Shown here one piece after another: positions 14,595 through 22,684 of a stretch of DNA of 64,000 nucleotides (position 1 is its first letter; each line of letters begins with the position of its first letter). The position numbers were made by a program, and so were the translations under genes. This DNA is from Shewanella loihica PV-4. GTDB lineage: Bacteria; Pseudomonadota; Gammaproteobacteria; Enterobacterales; Shewanellaceae. Below the pieces are notes generated by a model. It was not told the origin of the DNA and did not search any database. It saw only the letters and a program-made list of their open reading frames with translations. Location of the stretch: the NCBI RefSeq assembly GCF_000016065.1, contig NC_009092.1, positions 4,526,001-4,590,000 of the forward strand, read 5' to 3'.

Positions 14595-16022
14595 TTATTG
14601 GCTAAAGAAGCGTGACTCTTGGGTCGCCTCGACAGTCTCACCGTCTAATACCGTAGTGACCTTAAAGTCGACTCTGGTCATGGCACGTGACAGTCCAACA
14701 GGATCCACGGCGACACTCACCGGCAGGGTCAGCACCTCGCCTCCTTCGATGGTCACAGATTGCGGACCATACCACTGATAGTCAGGCAGACCTTCGACAC
14801 TGAGTTGATACTCATGCTTGGCTTCCGTCTTATTGAGAATCTTCAGGGTAAAGGTGTTCTCGATTAGACCTTGATCATTTTCCCTAAAGAGCTGGTTACG
14901 GTCGCGAATGATATCGATCCGCACAGGCGCTATGGTCACCGTCGCATAGATAAAGACTAAGATCATGAGTGCCAACACGGCACCATAACCCAGGAGCTTA
15001 GGTCGTAGTACCTTCTCTTTCACGCCTTCGAGTTTGTTTTCCGTGGTGTAGGCGATTAAGCCTTTGTCGTAACCCATGCGCTCCATGGTGGTATCACAGG
15101 CATCGATACAAGAGCCACAGTTGATGCACTCATATTGCAGACCGTTACGAATATCGATACCGGTAGGACACACCTGCACGCAGAGATCGCAGTCGATACA
15201 ATCGCCCAGGCCAAGGGCCTTAGGATCAGCCTTACGCGAACGGGGACCACGATCTTCACCGCGCTTGGTGTCATAACCCACGATAAAGGTGTTCTTGTCG
15301 AACATGGCCGATTGGAAGCGGGCGTATGGGCACATGTGGATACACATGATCTCGCGCATCCAGCCGGCATTACCATAGGTGGCCACAGTAAACAGGGTTA
15401 CCCAGAAATAGATGGCGCCCGAGGCGCTGCCACTAAAGACGTCGGCATAGACTTCGGTGGTCGGTACGAAATAGGAGACGAAGGTCATGGCGGTGAGTAG
15501 CGACACCAACAACCAGGAGAGATGCTTGGCCGTCTTGCGCCAGACCTTATTAAAACTCCATGGCATCTGATCTAACTTCATCCGCTTATTACGGGCACCT
15601 TCAAATTTCTCTTCGAACCAGATGAAAATAAAGGTCCACACCGTCTGCGGGCAGGTATAACCACACCAGACACGGCCAAGATAAGTTGTCACAAAAAAGA
15701 GACCAAACGCGGCTATCATTAATAATGCAGCGAGTAAGGTAAGGTCTTGGGGCCAAATGGTTAGGCCGAAGATATGAAACTTCTGCTCACCCAGGTTAAA
15801 CCAGACGGCTTGTCTGTCTCCCCAGGGGATCCAGGGCAAAATGAGGAAAAAGAGCATAGCAACCCAGCCCAAGCGGCGACGTAGCTGAGTCCAAAATCCT
15901 TCTATTGCTCTAACATAAATACGATTGCGGGGATTAAAACGATCGGATTTATTCTCGTCCGGCTGATGAATTTTGATCCGCTCAGCCTTGGAATAATCCT
16001 TTTTATTTGATTCTGCGTTCAT
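14595..16022 (-). CDS. ccoG: Cytochrome c oxidase accessory protein CcoG (FixG/RdxA family)
   Basis: CcoG is an inner-membrane ferredoxin-like protein that reduces Cu2+ for assembly of cbb3-type oxidase. The 475-residue protein has several membrane helices (around 55-75, 88-112, 165-185, 198-218 and 340-360). A polyferredoxin segment carries two 4Fe-4S motifs, CIDCDLCVQVCP and CINCGSCIDAC, near residues 260-310, plus the family cysteines in VWCGYTCPQTVW and CIHMCPYARFQ. An immunoglobulin-like C-terminal domain follows from about 375. In this genome it stands apart from the oxidase genes. It is divergent from the small membrane protein at 16111. Confidence 0.93.
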   Translation of the reverse strand: MNAESNKKDYSKAERIKIHQPDENKSDRFNPRNRIYVRAIEGFWTQLRRRLGWVAMLFFLILPWIPWGDRQAVWFNLGEQKFHIFGLTIWPQDLTLLAALLMIAAFGLFFVTTYLGRVWCGYTCPQTVWTFIFIWFEEKFEGARNKRMKLDQMPWSFNKVWRKTAKHLSWLLVSLLTAMTFVSYFVPTTEVYADVFSGSASGAIYFWVTLFTVATYGNAGWMREIMCIHMCPYARFQSAMFDKNTFIVGYDTKRGEDRGPRSRKADPKALGLGDCIDCDLCVQVCPTGIDIRNGLQYECINCGSCIDACDTTMERMGYDKGLIAYTTENKLEGVKEKVLRPKLLGYGAVLALMILVFIYATVTIAPVRIDIIRDRNQLFRENDQGLIENTFTLKILNKTEAKHEYQLSVEGLPDYQWYGPQSVTIEGGEVLTLPVSVAVDPVGLSRAMTRVDFKVTTVLDGETVEATQESRFFSQ

Positions 16023-16110
16023 ATTTAACAGCCTTACAGCTTTAATATTCCATGAAAACTGGCTTATTATACATTTCTAATACTGATTGTTCACCATGGT
16101 TGGATAAATA

Positions 16111-16464
16111 ATGAGAGGCTGGATTATTTTAGGTGCAGGGATAGGATTACTCTATTATCTAGCGACCGAGACAGACAAACTCGATGAGCCCATCGCGCAA
16201 ACGGATGCCCTGATGAAGCGTATCGAACGTAAACTCGACTCGATGACGGGAACCAAGATCATCCGTGTCGACAAGAACATCGCGATGTTCAAGACGCAGA
16301 TTGCCGAGCGACTGACTCGAAAAGAGTTAGCGGCACTGGACAATATTCTCGAATCGAAAGAGTCGGTACTCGAGTTTACCGAGAAATATTGCGGCAACAG
16401 CAGCAATCGCTTTGACGAACTGAGCAAAGATAACCAGCAATTTATCTGCGACAAGCTCAGATAA
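16111..16464 (+). CDS. Conserved small membrane-anchored protein, function unknown
   Basis: I do not recognise a named family. The 117-residue product has an N-terminal membrane helix (WIILGAGIGLLYYLAT) and a charged, mostly helical cytoplasmic or periplasmic part with two cysteines (YCGNSS and FICDKLR). Coding quality is good: codon use matches the neighbours and the opposite frame is only a shadow. It starts 88 bases from ccoG, transcribed divergently. The ATG at 16111 is preceded by GGATAAATA, a weak ribosome site. Confidence 0.75.
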   Translation: MRGWIILGAGIGLLYYLATETDKLDEPIAQTDALMKRIERKLDSMTGTKIIRVDKNIAMFKTQIAERLTRKELAALDNILESKESVLEFTEKYCGNSSNRFDELSKDNQQFICDKLR

Positions 16465-16585
16465 TCCCTCATAGGCTACAGAAAGCTTTGCCCAGCGCAC
16501 GGTTTTCTGCAGCCTAATTGATCTCTACTCATAATGAGCCTAGCCTTGGCTCATCTCTCGATGCGACACACATAGGGTTACGAAC

Positions 16586-17488
16586 ATGACAGACAAGGTT
16601 TCCGATATCTTTGATCCCTCCTTATGGGATCGAGTGTCAGGATTTGATTTCGAAGATATTACCTACCATAGGGCGAAGGATCAGGGCACGGTACGTATCG
16701 CCATCGATCGTCCAGATTGCCTCAACTCATTTCGCCCTAAGACGGTCGATGAACTCTATATCGCCCTGGATCATGCCCGTCAATGGTCTGATGTAGGTTG
16801 TGTACTCCTGACCGGCAATGGTCCATCGGCCAAGGGACAATGGTCTTTCAGTGCCGGTGGCGACCAGCGTATCCGCGGCAAGGATGGCTACAAGTATGAA
16901 GGCGAAGAGACAGATAAGCCCGACTTGGCGCGCATGGGCCGCCTGCATATCTTAGAGGTGCAGCGCCTGATCCGTTTCATGCCTAAGGTGGTAATAGCGG
17001 TCGTGCCGGGCTGGGCAGTAGGCGGCGGTCATAGCCTGCATGTGGTCTGCGATCTTACCCTGGCCTCTAAAGAGCATGCGGTATTTAAACAAACCGACCC
17101 GGATGTCGGCAGCTTCGACTCAGGGTACGGCAGCGCCTACCTCGCCAAGATGATTGGCCAGAAGCGCGCCCGGGAAATTTTCTTCCTCGGCTTTAATTAC
17201 AGCGCCGATGAGGCCTTCGATATGGGCATGGTCAATCGCGCCATCCCCCATGCAGAATTGGAAACCGAGGCACTGAGATGGGCCAAAGAGATCAACTCTA
17301 AGTCACCTACGGCTATGCGTATGCTGAAGTATGGTTTCAACCTGCCAGACGATGGCTTAGTGGGTCAGCAGCTGTTTGCCGGTGAGGCGACACGCCTGGC
17401 CTATGGTACCGACGAGGCGGTAGAAGGACGAGATGCCTTCCTGGAAAAACGGGATCAGGATTTCTCTAAGTTCCCTTGGCATTACTAG
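16586..17488 (+). CDS. menB: 1,4-dihydroxy-2-naphthoyl-CoA synthase
   Basis: MenB closes the naphthalene ring of menaquinone, converting o-succinylbenzoyl-CoA to DHNA-CoA in the cytosol. The 300-residue crotonase-fold protein shows the family markers: RPDCLNSFRPKTVDEL, FSAGGDQRIRG (about residues 90-100), GWAVGGGHSLHVVCDL forming the oxyanion hole, and QTDPDVGSFDSGYGSAYLA, which distinguishes MenB from other enoyl-CoA hydratases. It stands alone, away from other men genes, with its own terminator. Menaquinone is needed for anaerobic respiration, consistent with a Shewanella-like host. Confidence 0.96.
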   Translation: MTDKVSDIFDPSLWDRVSGFDFEDITYHRAKDQGTVRIAIDRPDCLNSFRPKTVDELYIALDHARQWSDVGCVLLTGNGPSAKGQWSFSAGGDQRIRGKDGYKYEGEETDKPDLARMGRLHILEVQRLIRFMPKVVIAVVPGWAVGGGHSLHVVCDLTLASKEHAVFKQTDPDVGSFDSGYGSAYLAKMIGQKRAREIFFLGFNYSADEAFDMGMVNRAIPHAELETEALRWAKEINSKSPTAMRMLKYGFNLPDDGLVGQQLFAGEATRLAYGTDEAVEGRDAFLEKRDQDFSKFPWHY

Positions 17489-17565
17489 TCTCTACGTACG
17501 ACTCAATCTAAGCGCATTGCTAATCGGTGCGCATTAAGAATCAATAGCCAAATCATACCTATCGT

Positions 17566-17607
17566 CCCAGAGTGCCAGTTAAGGCATCTGTCACTCTGGG
17601 CATTTTT
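17566..17607 (+). terminator. Terminator after menB
   Basis: CCCAGAGTG pairs with CACTCTGGG across a 17-base loop, followed by CATTTTTCTC. It ends the menB transcript. Confidence 0.8.
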
Positions 17608-17677
17608 CTCGACTCGCTCATCTTTATTAATCGTCTTACTGCATTAAGCCAATCGCACTCTCCGACTTTACAACTCA

Positions 17678-17696
17678 AATGATAATAATTATCATT
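17678..17696. promoter_or_regulatory. Fur box
   Basis: AATGATAATAATTATCATT is a perfect 19-base palindrome matching the Fur consensus at nearly every position. It lies 27 bases before the DUF2061 start codon and would overlap its promoter, implying repression by iron-loaded Fur. Confidence 0.85.
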
Positions 17697-17722
17697 TAAT
17701 TAAATCTAAGAGGAGACGCATC

Positions 17723-17914
17723 ATGGCTAAGACACTCACCTTTGCAGTACTACACTTCGGTGTCGCATTCGGGATCACCTACCTGTTAACCGGTAGCATT
17801 GTGATAGGTGGCGCCGTGGCACTCATAGAACCGGCGATCAATACTGTCGTGTTCTACTTCCACGATAAGGTGTGGCAACACATAGAGAAGCGCTCCCAGC
17901 CGCTGTTAGCCTGA
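17723..17914 (+). CDS. DUF2061 small membrane protein, Fur-controlled
   Basis: A 63-residue protein with two hydrophobic segments (about 4-24 and 28-45) and the DUF2061 features KTLTFAVLHFGVAFGITYLLTG and ALIEPAINTVVFYFHDKVW. An excellent ribosome site, AGAGGAGA, lies 8 bases before the ATG. Function of the family is unknown. The perfect Fur palindrome just upstream predicts expression under iron limitation, which ties it to iron or metal physiology (inference). Confidence 0.88.
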   Translation: MAKTLTFAVLHFGVAFGITYLLTGSIVIGGAVALIEPAINTVVFYFHDKVWQHIEKRSQPLLA

Positions 17915-18106
17915 GTAGCAACTAGTCACCGCCAACAGTAGCTTTTAACGCTTAAAAGCGGACCATGTTTAGATTAATAATTGAAAAACAACTAATTTAA
18001 CAGACGATAATTTTAAGCAAAAACAAATTATCTGTACCCTTTGTAGGCGACATCTGCTATAAGTCGGATTCGATATTTTGCCGTTATCAACTTACAAAGG
18101 ATTGTT

Positions 18107-18649
18107 ATGAAAGCTCTTCTTGCCGCAGCTTGCCTGCTCGTTACACCTCTCTCTTTCGCGTCGGATTACCATCACGCCCTGTCACTAGGGGCTGGCATGG
18201 GTGAATCAAGAGTCTCATCGGGCAAAGCCATCGATGGTGATGACATTCAGTCCCATTATGATCTCGCCTACCGTTACCAATTCAGTTCAGAATGGGGGGT
18301 AGAAGTGGGTTACATGCGACAGGATGTATTTATCACCAACCTCTTTAGCTTTTATGGCAATCAACTCGATGATGTCGGCAGCTTCCGAGCGGCAGCTCTG
18401 TATACACTCCCCCTGTCTCAGAGAAACCGATTGGTATTTAAACTCGGCGCGAACCAATATCGACTGGAGTTTACCGATACAGATGACAACGACCGTAAGT
18501 ACACAGATGATGGTACCGGCCTACTGGCAGGACTAGGTTGGCGCATGGAATTCGCATCGGGTATGGATCTCGGTCTCACCTATCACTATCAGGCGATGGA
18601 TTTACTCGATACCCATACCTTTACTTTCGCCCTCGGTTATCGATTCTAA
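18107..18649 (+). CDS. Outer-membrane beta-barrel protein (OmpA/OmpW-like porin fold)
   Basis: A 180-residue secreted protein with a signal peptide (residues 1-18, ending SFA). The rest is alternating amphipathic strands: SLGAGMGESR, YDLAYRYQF, WGVEVGYMRQ, SFRAAALYTL, LVFKLGANQY, GLLAGLGWRMEF, MDLGLTYHYQ. It ends in Tyr-Arg-Phe, the terminal aromatic signal for BAM insertion. It looks like an eight-stranded barrel of the kind called outer membrane protein beta-barrel domain. Ligand and role are unknown. Confidence 0.85.
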   Translation: MKALLAAACLLVTPLSFASDYHHALSLGAGMGESRVSSGKAIDGDDIQSHYDLAYRYQFSSEWGVEVGYMRQDVFITNLFSFYGNQLDDVGSFRAAALYTLPLSQRNRLVFKLGANQYRLEFTDTDDNDRKYTDDGTGLLAGLGWRMEFASGMDLGLTYHYQAMDLLDTHTFTFALGYRF

Positions 18650-18668
18650 ATCACCCGATAAAAAATAG

Positions 18669-18700
18669 GGCAAACCTGACAATAGCGTTTGCCCTACTAT
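18669..18700 (+). terminator. Terminator after the outer-membrane barrel gene
   Basis: AGGGCAAAC pairs with GTTTGCCCT across a short loop, followed by an AT-rich tract. It is placed 20 bases after the stop codon. Confidence 0.75.
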
Positions 18701-18751
18701 TTATACTAAATCCCTCTATCAGACCTTAATCGACTCTTTCATTCACCCCAT

Positions 18752-19102
18752 TCATTCGACGACTAGCACACCTTTGTACATCTGCATCTGGCAGTGAAAT
18801 GCATATTCTCCTGGTGTCATGGCCGGAATATTAATAACCGTAGGCTTATCCAATGCCAGCTCCTCACTGATCTCCAGCGTCGGCAGCTGTAGGGTCGCCG
18901 AACAGGCTGACTTATCCTGCCTCAAAAAGGTGAGTGAAGTCGCCTGCCCCGAGGGGATCTTGATACGCGACGGCGTATAGACTCCATCCTTGACCACTAT
19001 CTCTATGCCCTCCTGGCTCACGGGTGCCTCGGGCGAGTAGAGCCAAAACCACCAGACAATAAAACCTATCAGGGCGAGACAGAACAGATTGATAAATAAC
19101 AT
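18752..19102 (-). CDS. Membrane-anchored cupredoxin-domain protein of a copper operon
   Basis: A 116-residue protein with an N-terminal membrane helix (INLFCLALIGFIVWWFWLY) and a cupredoxin fold exported to the periplasm. Potential type-1 copper ligands are visible: Cys in DKSACSATL, and His, Met and Met in the C-terminal AFHCQMQMYKG. It starts 9 bases after copA ends, so it is the last gene of merR-copA-cupredoxin. A likely job is accepting or buffering copper at the outer face of the membrane (inference). Confidence 0.85.
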   Translation of the reverse strand: MLFINLFCLALIGFIVWWFWLYSPEAPVSQEGIEIVVKDGVYTPSRIKIPSGQATSLTFLRQDKSACSATLQLPTLEISEELALDKPTVINIPAMTPGEYAFHCQMQMYKGVLVVE

Positions 19103-19111
19103 ACCAGCCTC

Positions 19112-21361
19112 CTAATGCGCTTTGGCTTTAAACAGACGCAGACGATTGGCGTTGCTCACCACGGTTAGCGATGAGAAGGCCATGGCCGCACCGGCAATCA
19201 CAGGATTGAGCAGTAAGCCAAACATGGGGTAGAGGATCCCGGCGGCAATGGGAATACCGGCGGCGTTATAGACGAAGGCGCCAAACAGATTCTGTTTGAT
19301 ATTTCTCAGCGTCGCCTTGCTGACCGCAATCGCATCGGCCAAGCCGTGCAAGGAGCCTCGCATCAGGGTGATGTCGGCACTCTCAATGGCCACATCCGTA
19401 CCCGTACCTATGGCAAAGCCCACATTAGCCAATGCCAGTGCCGGGGCATCGTTGATACCATCCCCCGTCATGCCCACTACCTCACCCTCTTGCTGCAGCT
19501 CGGCGACCTTACTGGCCTTATCCTGGGGCATCACCTCGGCAAAAAACGTCTCTATGCCAACCTTAGCCGCCACCGCCGCGGCCGTGGCCTGATTATCTCC
19601 GGTTAACATCACCACCTTGATGCCACTGTGCTTGAGCCGGGCGATCGCCTCGGCCGAGTCAGGCTTGATAGGGTCTGCCACCGCTATGATGGCAATAAGC
19701 TCATTTTCCTGCGCCAGATACATGGGCGTCTTGGCCTCCGCCGCCAGCTGCTGCGCCTTGGCCTGATAGGCCTGGGTATCCACGCCGAAGTCCTGCATGA
19801 GCGCCTGATTACCAAACAGCAGCGTCTGCCCATTCAATTTGGCCTCGACTCCGCGCCCGGAGATGGCATTAAAGTCCTCGACAGCCTCCATCTGTATGCC
19901 GCGGCTGTTAGCCGTCTCGACAATCGCCTCGGCCAGGGGATGCTCAGAGTGTCGCTCGATACCGGCCGCCAGGGCCAATACCTCGTCCTCGCCACAGGAA
20001 GACACCTGAGTCACCACCACATCTGTAACCTGAGGTGAGCCCTGAGTAATAGTGCCCGTCTTATCCAGTACCATGACACTGATCTTAGAGGCGGTTTGTA
20101 GTGCCTCGCCGTTACGGATCAGCACCCCAGATTCGGCCGCCTTGCCCACACCCACCATGACAGACATAGGCGTAGCCAACCCCAGGGCACAGGGACAGGC
20201 GATGATCAACACAGTCGTGGCCGAGACGATGGCAAACACCATGGAAGGCTCGGGGCCGAAGTTAAACCACACCATGGCGCTAACGATGGCGATGATCATG
20301 ATGGCAGGAACGAAATAGCTGGCAATTACATCGGCAAGCCGACCGATTGGCGGCTTAGAGTTCTGCGCCCGCTTCACCATGGCGATGATTCTGGCCAGGG
20401 CAGTGTCTTTACCCACTCGGGTCGCGCTAAAGACGATGGAGCCAGACTTGTTTAGGGTCCCCGTGACAACTTCGCTGTCGATAGCCTTCTCAACCGGCAT
20501 AGGTTCGCCGGTCAGCATAGACTCATCCACCATGGTGGCGCCCTCGATGACCACACCATCGACGGGGATCTTCTCGCCGGGGCGCACCCGTACCTTATCG
20601 CCTTGCAGCACCTGAGCGATGTCGATATCCAGCTCCTTGCCGTCGCGTATCACCCGCGCCGTCTTGGCCTGTAAACCGATCAAACGCTTGATTGCCTCCG
20701 AGGTCTTGCCCCTGGCCTTTACTTCCAGCGCTAAACCTAAGTTGATCAAACCTATGATCATCGCCGTGGCCTCAAAATAGACGTGACGTGCCATCTCGGG
20801 CAGCAGGGTTGGAAAGGCGACCACCAGCATAGAATAGAGCCAGGCTGTGCCTGTGCCTAAGGCGATTAGCGTGTCCATGTTGGCGTTGTGGTGCACAAAG
20901 GATTTCCACGCCCCCACATAGAAGTGTTTACCAGACAGGAGCATGATGCTCAGGGTCACCAAGCCCACCAGCCCCCAGGCTAATTGCTCGTTCGTGGTCG
21001 TTACCGTCATCTCGCCGATAAACAGACCATAGATCATCAAGGGAATACCCACAGACAAGGCAATAAAGGTATGGCGCAGCAGGCTACGGTAATAGTCGAG
21101 ATCCGCCTGCTCCTTCTCATCCATGGCATCATTACCCGCCTCGGCCTGCAGCTGGGTCGCGTTATAACCCGCCGCCTCGACGGCCGCAATTAGCTGCTGC
21201 GGCGTTGCCGTTCCAGATACTTCGACGATGCGCTCGGCAAAGTTCATCTCGGCCGAGTCGACACCGGGGACAGAATTTAATGCCTTCTCTATCTTACCGA
21301 CGCAGCTGGCACAGCCGGCGCCTATGATATTGAGTTGTACTCTGTTGGTGTCCATCTTCAA
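19112..21361 (-). CDS. copA: Cu(I)-translocating P1B-type ATPase
   Basis: CopA exports Cu+ from the cytosol across the inner membrane. The 749-residue protein has one N-terminal heavy-metal domain ([15 protein letters not shown]), eight predicted membrane helices with the ion-path motif ACPCALG, the actuator TGEPMPVEK, the phosphorylated Asp in DKTGTITQG, the nucleotide-binding SEHPLAEA and [10 protein letters not shown]. All are intact. The ATG overlaps the merR stop by 4 bases (translational coupling). The shared promoter carries the MerR operator at 21858-21888, so expression should be metal-induced. Confidence 0.97.
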   Translation of the reverse strand: MKMDTNRVQLNIIGAGCASCVGKIEKALNSVPGVDSAEMNFAERIVEVSGTATPQQLIAAVEAAGYNATQLQAEAGNDAMDEKEQADLDYYRSLLRHTFIALSVGIPLMIYGLFIGEMTVTTTNEQLAWGLVGLVTLSIMLLSGKHFYVGAWKSFVHHNANMDTLIALGTGTAWLYSMLVVAFPTLLPEMARHVYFEATAMIIGLINLGLALEVKARGKTSEAIKRLIGLQAKTARVIRDGKELDIDIAQVLQGDKVRVRPGEKIPVDGVVIEGATMVDESMLTGEPMPVEKAIDSEVVTGTLNKSGSIVFSATRVGKDTALARIIAMVKRAQNSKPPIGRLADVIASYFVPAIMIIAIVSAMVWFNFGPEPSMVFAIVSATTVLIIACPCALGLATPMSVMVGVGKAAESGVLIRNGEALQTASKISVMVLDKTGTITQGSPQVTDVVVTQVSSCGEDEVLALAAGIERHSEHPLAEAIVETANSRGIQMEAVEDFNAISGRGVEAKLNGQTLLFGNQALMQDFGVDTQAYQAKAQQLAAEAKTPMYLAQENELIAIIAVADPIKPDSAEAIARLKHSGIKVVMLTGDNQATAAAVAAKVGIETFFAEVMPQDKASKVAELQQEGEVVGMTGDGINDAPALALANVGFAIGTGTDVAIESADITLMRGSLHGLADAIAVSKATLRNIKQNLFGAFVYNAAGIPIAAGILYPMFGLLLNPVIAGAAMAFSSLTVVSNANRLRLFKAKAH

Positions 21362-21825
21362 TCCTCCAGGCTAGGCATCATGCTTGATTCACGATTGGCA
21401 TCTAACTGACTGCTTTCTGTATAAGTGCCTTCGATTAGATGGCAGATCATATTGCCGGTCGGCGCCTTGTCCGGCTTGTGGGACCAATCTTCCACAGCAT
21501 TCGACAGCTTACGTCTCAGCTTCACCATCTCTTCAAACTGCTTCTCTGTCTCCTCTAGCTTCTGCTGAATCATCTGCCGTACCAGGCCACAGGCGCTCTC
21601 GCCCTGATCCGTGCGCGAGAAGATCACCTTGATCTCATCGACGCTAAATCCCAGGTTTCTGGCGCTTAAGATGAACTGCATACGCGACTGATCCTTGTCG
21701 CTGTAGTCCTTGTAGCCGTTGACCGAAGACTTAGCCGGGCTCAGCAGGCCGATGCGGGTATAGAAGCGCACGGTATCACCCGTGATATTGAGATTCTTTG
21801 CTAGTTGATTGACGCGCATATCCAC
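21358..21825 (-). CDS. MerR-family metal-responsive regulator of the copA operon
   Basis: A 155-residue MerR activator with the helix-turn-helix and wing at 4-45 ([20 protein letters not shown]), a dimerisation helix, and a C-terminal metal loop. The cysteines are at 79 and 128 (ESACGL, MICHLIE). CueR uses a close C-terminal pair, whereas Cys79 is the ZntR/MerR-type position, so the cysteine pattern is unlike classical CueR. Its coupling to a Cu-type ATPase nonetheless points to copper sensing. It is the first gene of its operon, so it is probably autoregulated through the 19-bp-spaced promoter upstream. Confidence 0.88.
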   Translation of the reverse strand: MDMRVNQLAKNLNITGDTVRFYTRIGLLSPAKSSVNGYKDYSDKDQSRMQFILSARNLGFSVDEIKVIFSRTDQGESACGLVRQMIQQKLEETEKQFEEMVKLRRKLSNAVEDWSHKPDKAPTGNMICHLIEGTYTESSQLDANRESSMMPSLED

Positions 21826-21857
21826 TCCAACAAGACATTTTTTAAGCTCATGCCTTG

Positions 21858-21888
21858 ACTATAAACCTGTGTGTTAGACACAGGTCAA
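21858..21888 (-). promoter_or_regulatory. MerR-type operator/promoter of merR-copA
   Basis: On the minus strand TTGACC and TATAGT are separated by 19 bp instead of 17. The spacer region holds the inverted repeat ACCTGTGT-N5-ACACAGGT (21865-21885). This overlong spacer with central dyad is the diagnostic architecture of promoters activated by DNA distortion by MerR proteins. Confidence 0.9.
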
Positions 21889-21934
21889 GGAACTCGAGAA
21901 GAAAAAATAGAAAGCGTAGTGAAAAAGCGGCAGG

Positions 21935-21972
21935 CATAAAAAAAAGCAGCCGTTAGAGAGGCTGCTTTTTCT
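21935..21972 (-). terminator. Original glmS terminator, now separated from glmS by the transposon
   Basis: The minus strand forms AAAAGCAGCC-N8-GGCTGCTTTTTTTT, a strong intrinsic terminator. It lies 3 bases outside the left target duplication of the Tn7-like element. Before insertion it would have lain about 30-70 bases past the glmS stop codon, as in other attTn7 loci, so I infer that it is the glmS terminator. Confidence 0.75.
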
Positions 21973-21974
21973 GG

Positions 21975-21979
21975 TATGG
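21975..21979. repeat. Target site duplication, left copy (TATGG)
   Basis: TATGG directly abuts the transposon's left terminal TGT and is repeated at 43000-43004 after the right end. A 5-bp duplication is what Tn7-family transposition creates. Confidence 0.93.
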
Positions 21980-22127
21980 TGTTGGATAGGAATAAAGTTT
22001 CATACTAGAAAGTGCTATACAGCCCATTTCTTGGGCGTAAAACTTTCCGCTATAAAAAATATAGTTTCATACTGAACCGTTTTATCGTGCTAAAAAGATC
22101 CAAATATGGAGTAATAAAATATCATCC
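21980..22127 (+). promoter_or_regulatory. Transposon left end with three TnsB-type sites
   Basis: Three sites point the same way: 21989-22005 (GGAATAAAGTTTCATAC), 22056-22072 (AAAATATAGTTTCATAC) and 22111-22127 (GTAATAAAATATCATCC). Three separated sites spread over about 150 bp are just the arrangement of the Tn7 left end. The outermost is the best match and the two inner ones are more diverged. Confidence 0.88.
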
Positions 22128-22183
22128 TGAGTAATAAGACAACTAACAATCAACTCATAGTTGTGGCATCGATGAGTGCAGCA

Positions 22184-22615
22184 TCACCCTTTCAGGAGGG
22201 ACTCTCTCAATTCTTTTACAAGTCGTCTAGACTTGGCGTAAAGCATTTTGTAAGCCCCCGCCAGCTCTTCTTCACTTCTCTTTCCATCACTATGTTCTGG
22301 CACACTAGCCTCTTTGTACATGTTGGCTAGCCATGTGAAAAACTCTTCGAGTTCAAGAGCCAATGCGTCGTCATCGGTAAGAACAATTGCTTCGGCTGCG
22401 ATAGCGTACCCATCGAACGCATTTTCCCTCAAATCACTTTTTCTGCCTAACGTTAGTAATTCAGCTGCTAAATCAGAATATGCCTTTAGGCGCTTTTCTC
22501 TCAACCACTTCCTCTTTTCAGCAGATTGTAAAACTTTCTGAAGCCAGAGAGTATCAAGTACCTTTGTCAAAAGGGCTCCGAGTACACCAGAGCCAAGAAG
22601 TACCGTCCAATCCAT
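22184..22615 (-). CDS. Small membrane-anchored protein downstream of the ATPase/protease pair
   Basis: I do not recognise a family. I set the start at 22613-22615 (MDWTVLLGSGVLGALLTKVL) because GAGGAGA precedes it by 5 bases; a longer frame reaches 22648. The 143-residue product has one N-terminal membrane helix (about 3-23). The rest is a long charged helical cytoplasmic part (EKRKWLREKRLKAYSDLAAELL ..., Lys/Glu/Leu rich). It follows the protease gene by 69 bases on the same strand and is the outermost cargo gene before the transposon's left end. It may be a third component of the neighbouring system or unrelated cargo. Confidence 0.75.
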   Translation of the reverse strand: MDWTVLLGSGVLGALLTKVLDTLWLQKVLQSAEKRKWLREKRLKAYSDLAAELLTLGRKSDLRENAFDGYAIAAEAIVLTDDDALALELEEFFTWLANMYKEASVPEHSDGKRSEEELAGAYKMLYAKSRRLVKELRESLLKG

Positions 22616-22684
22616 AAACTCTCCTCTGAGAAATACCCGATGACTCAATCCCTGTCGCTATCAGGGCAGCCCTACTCATTACAG

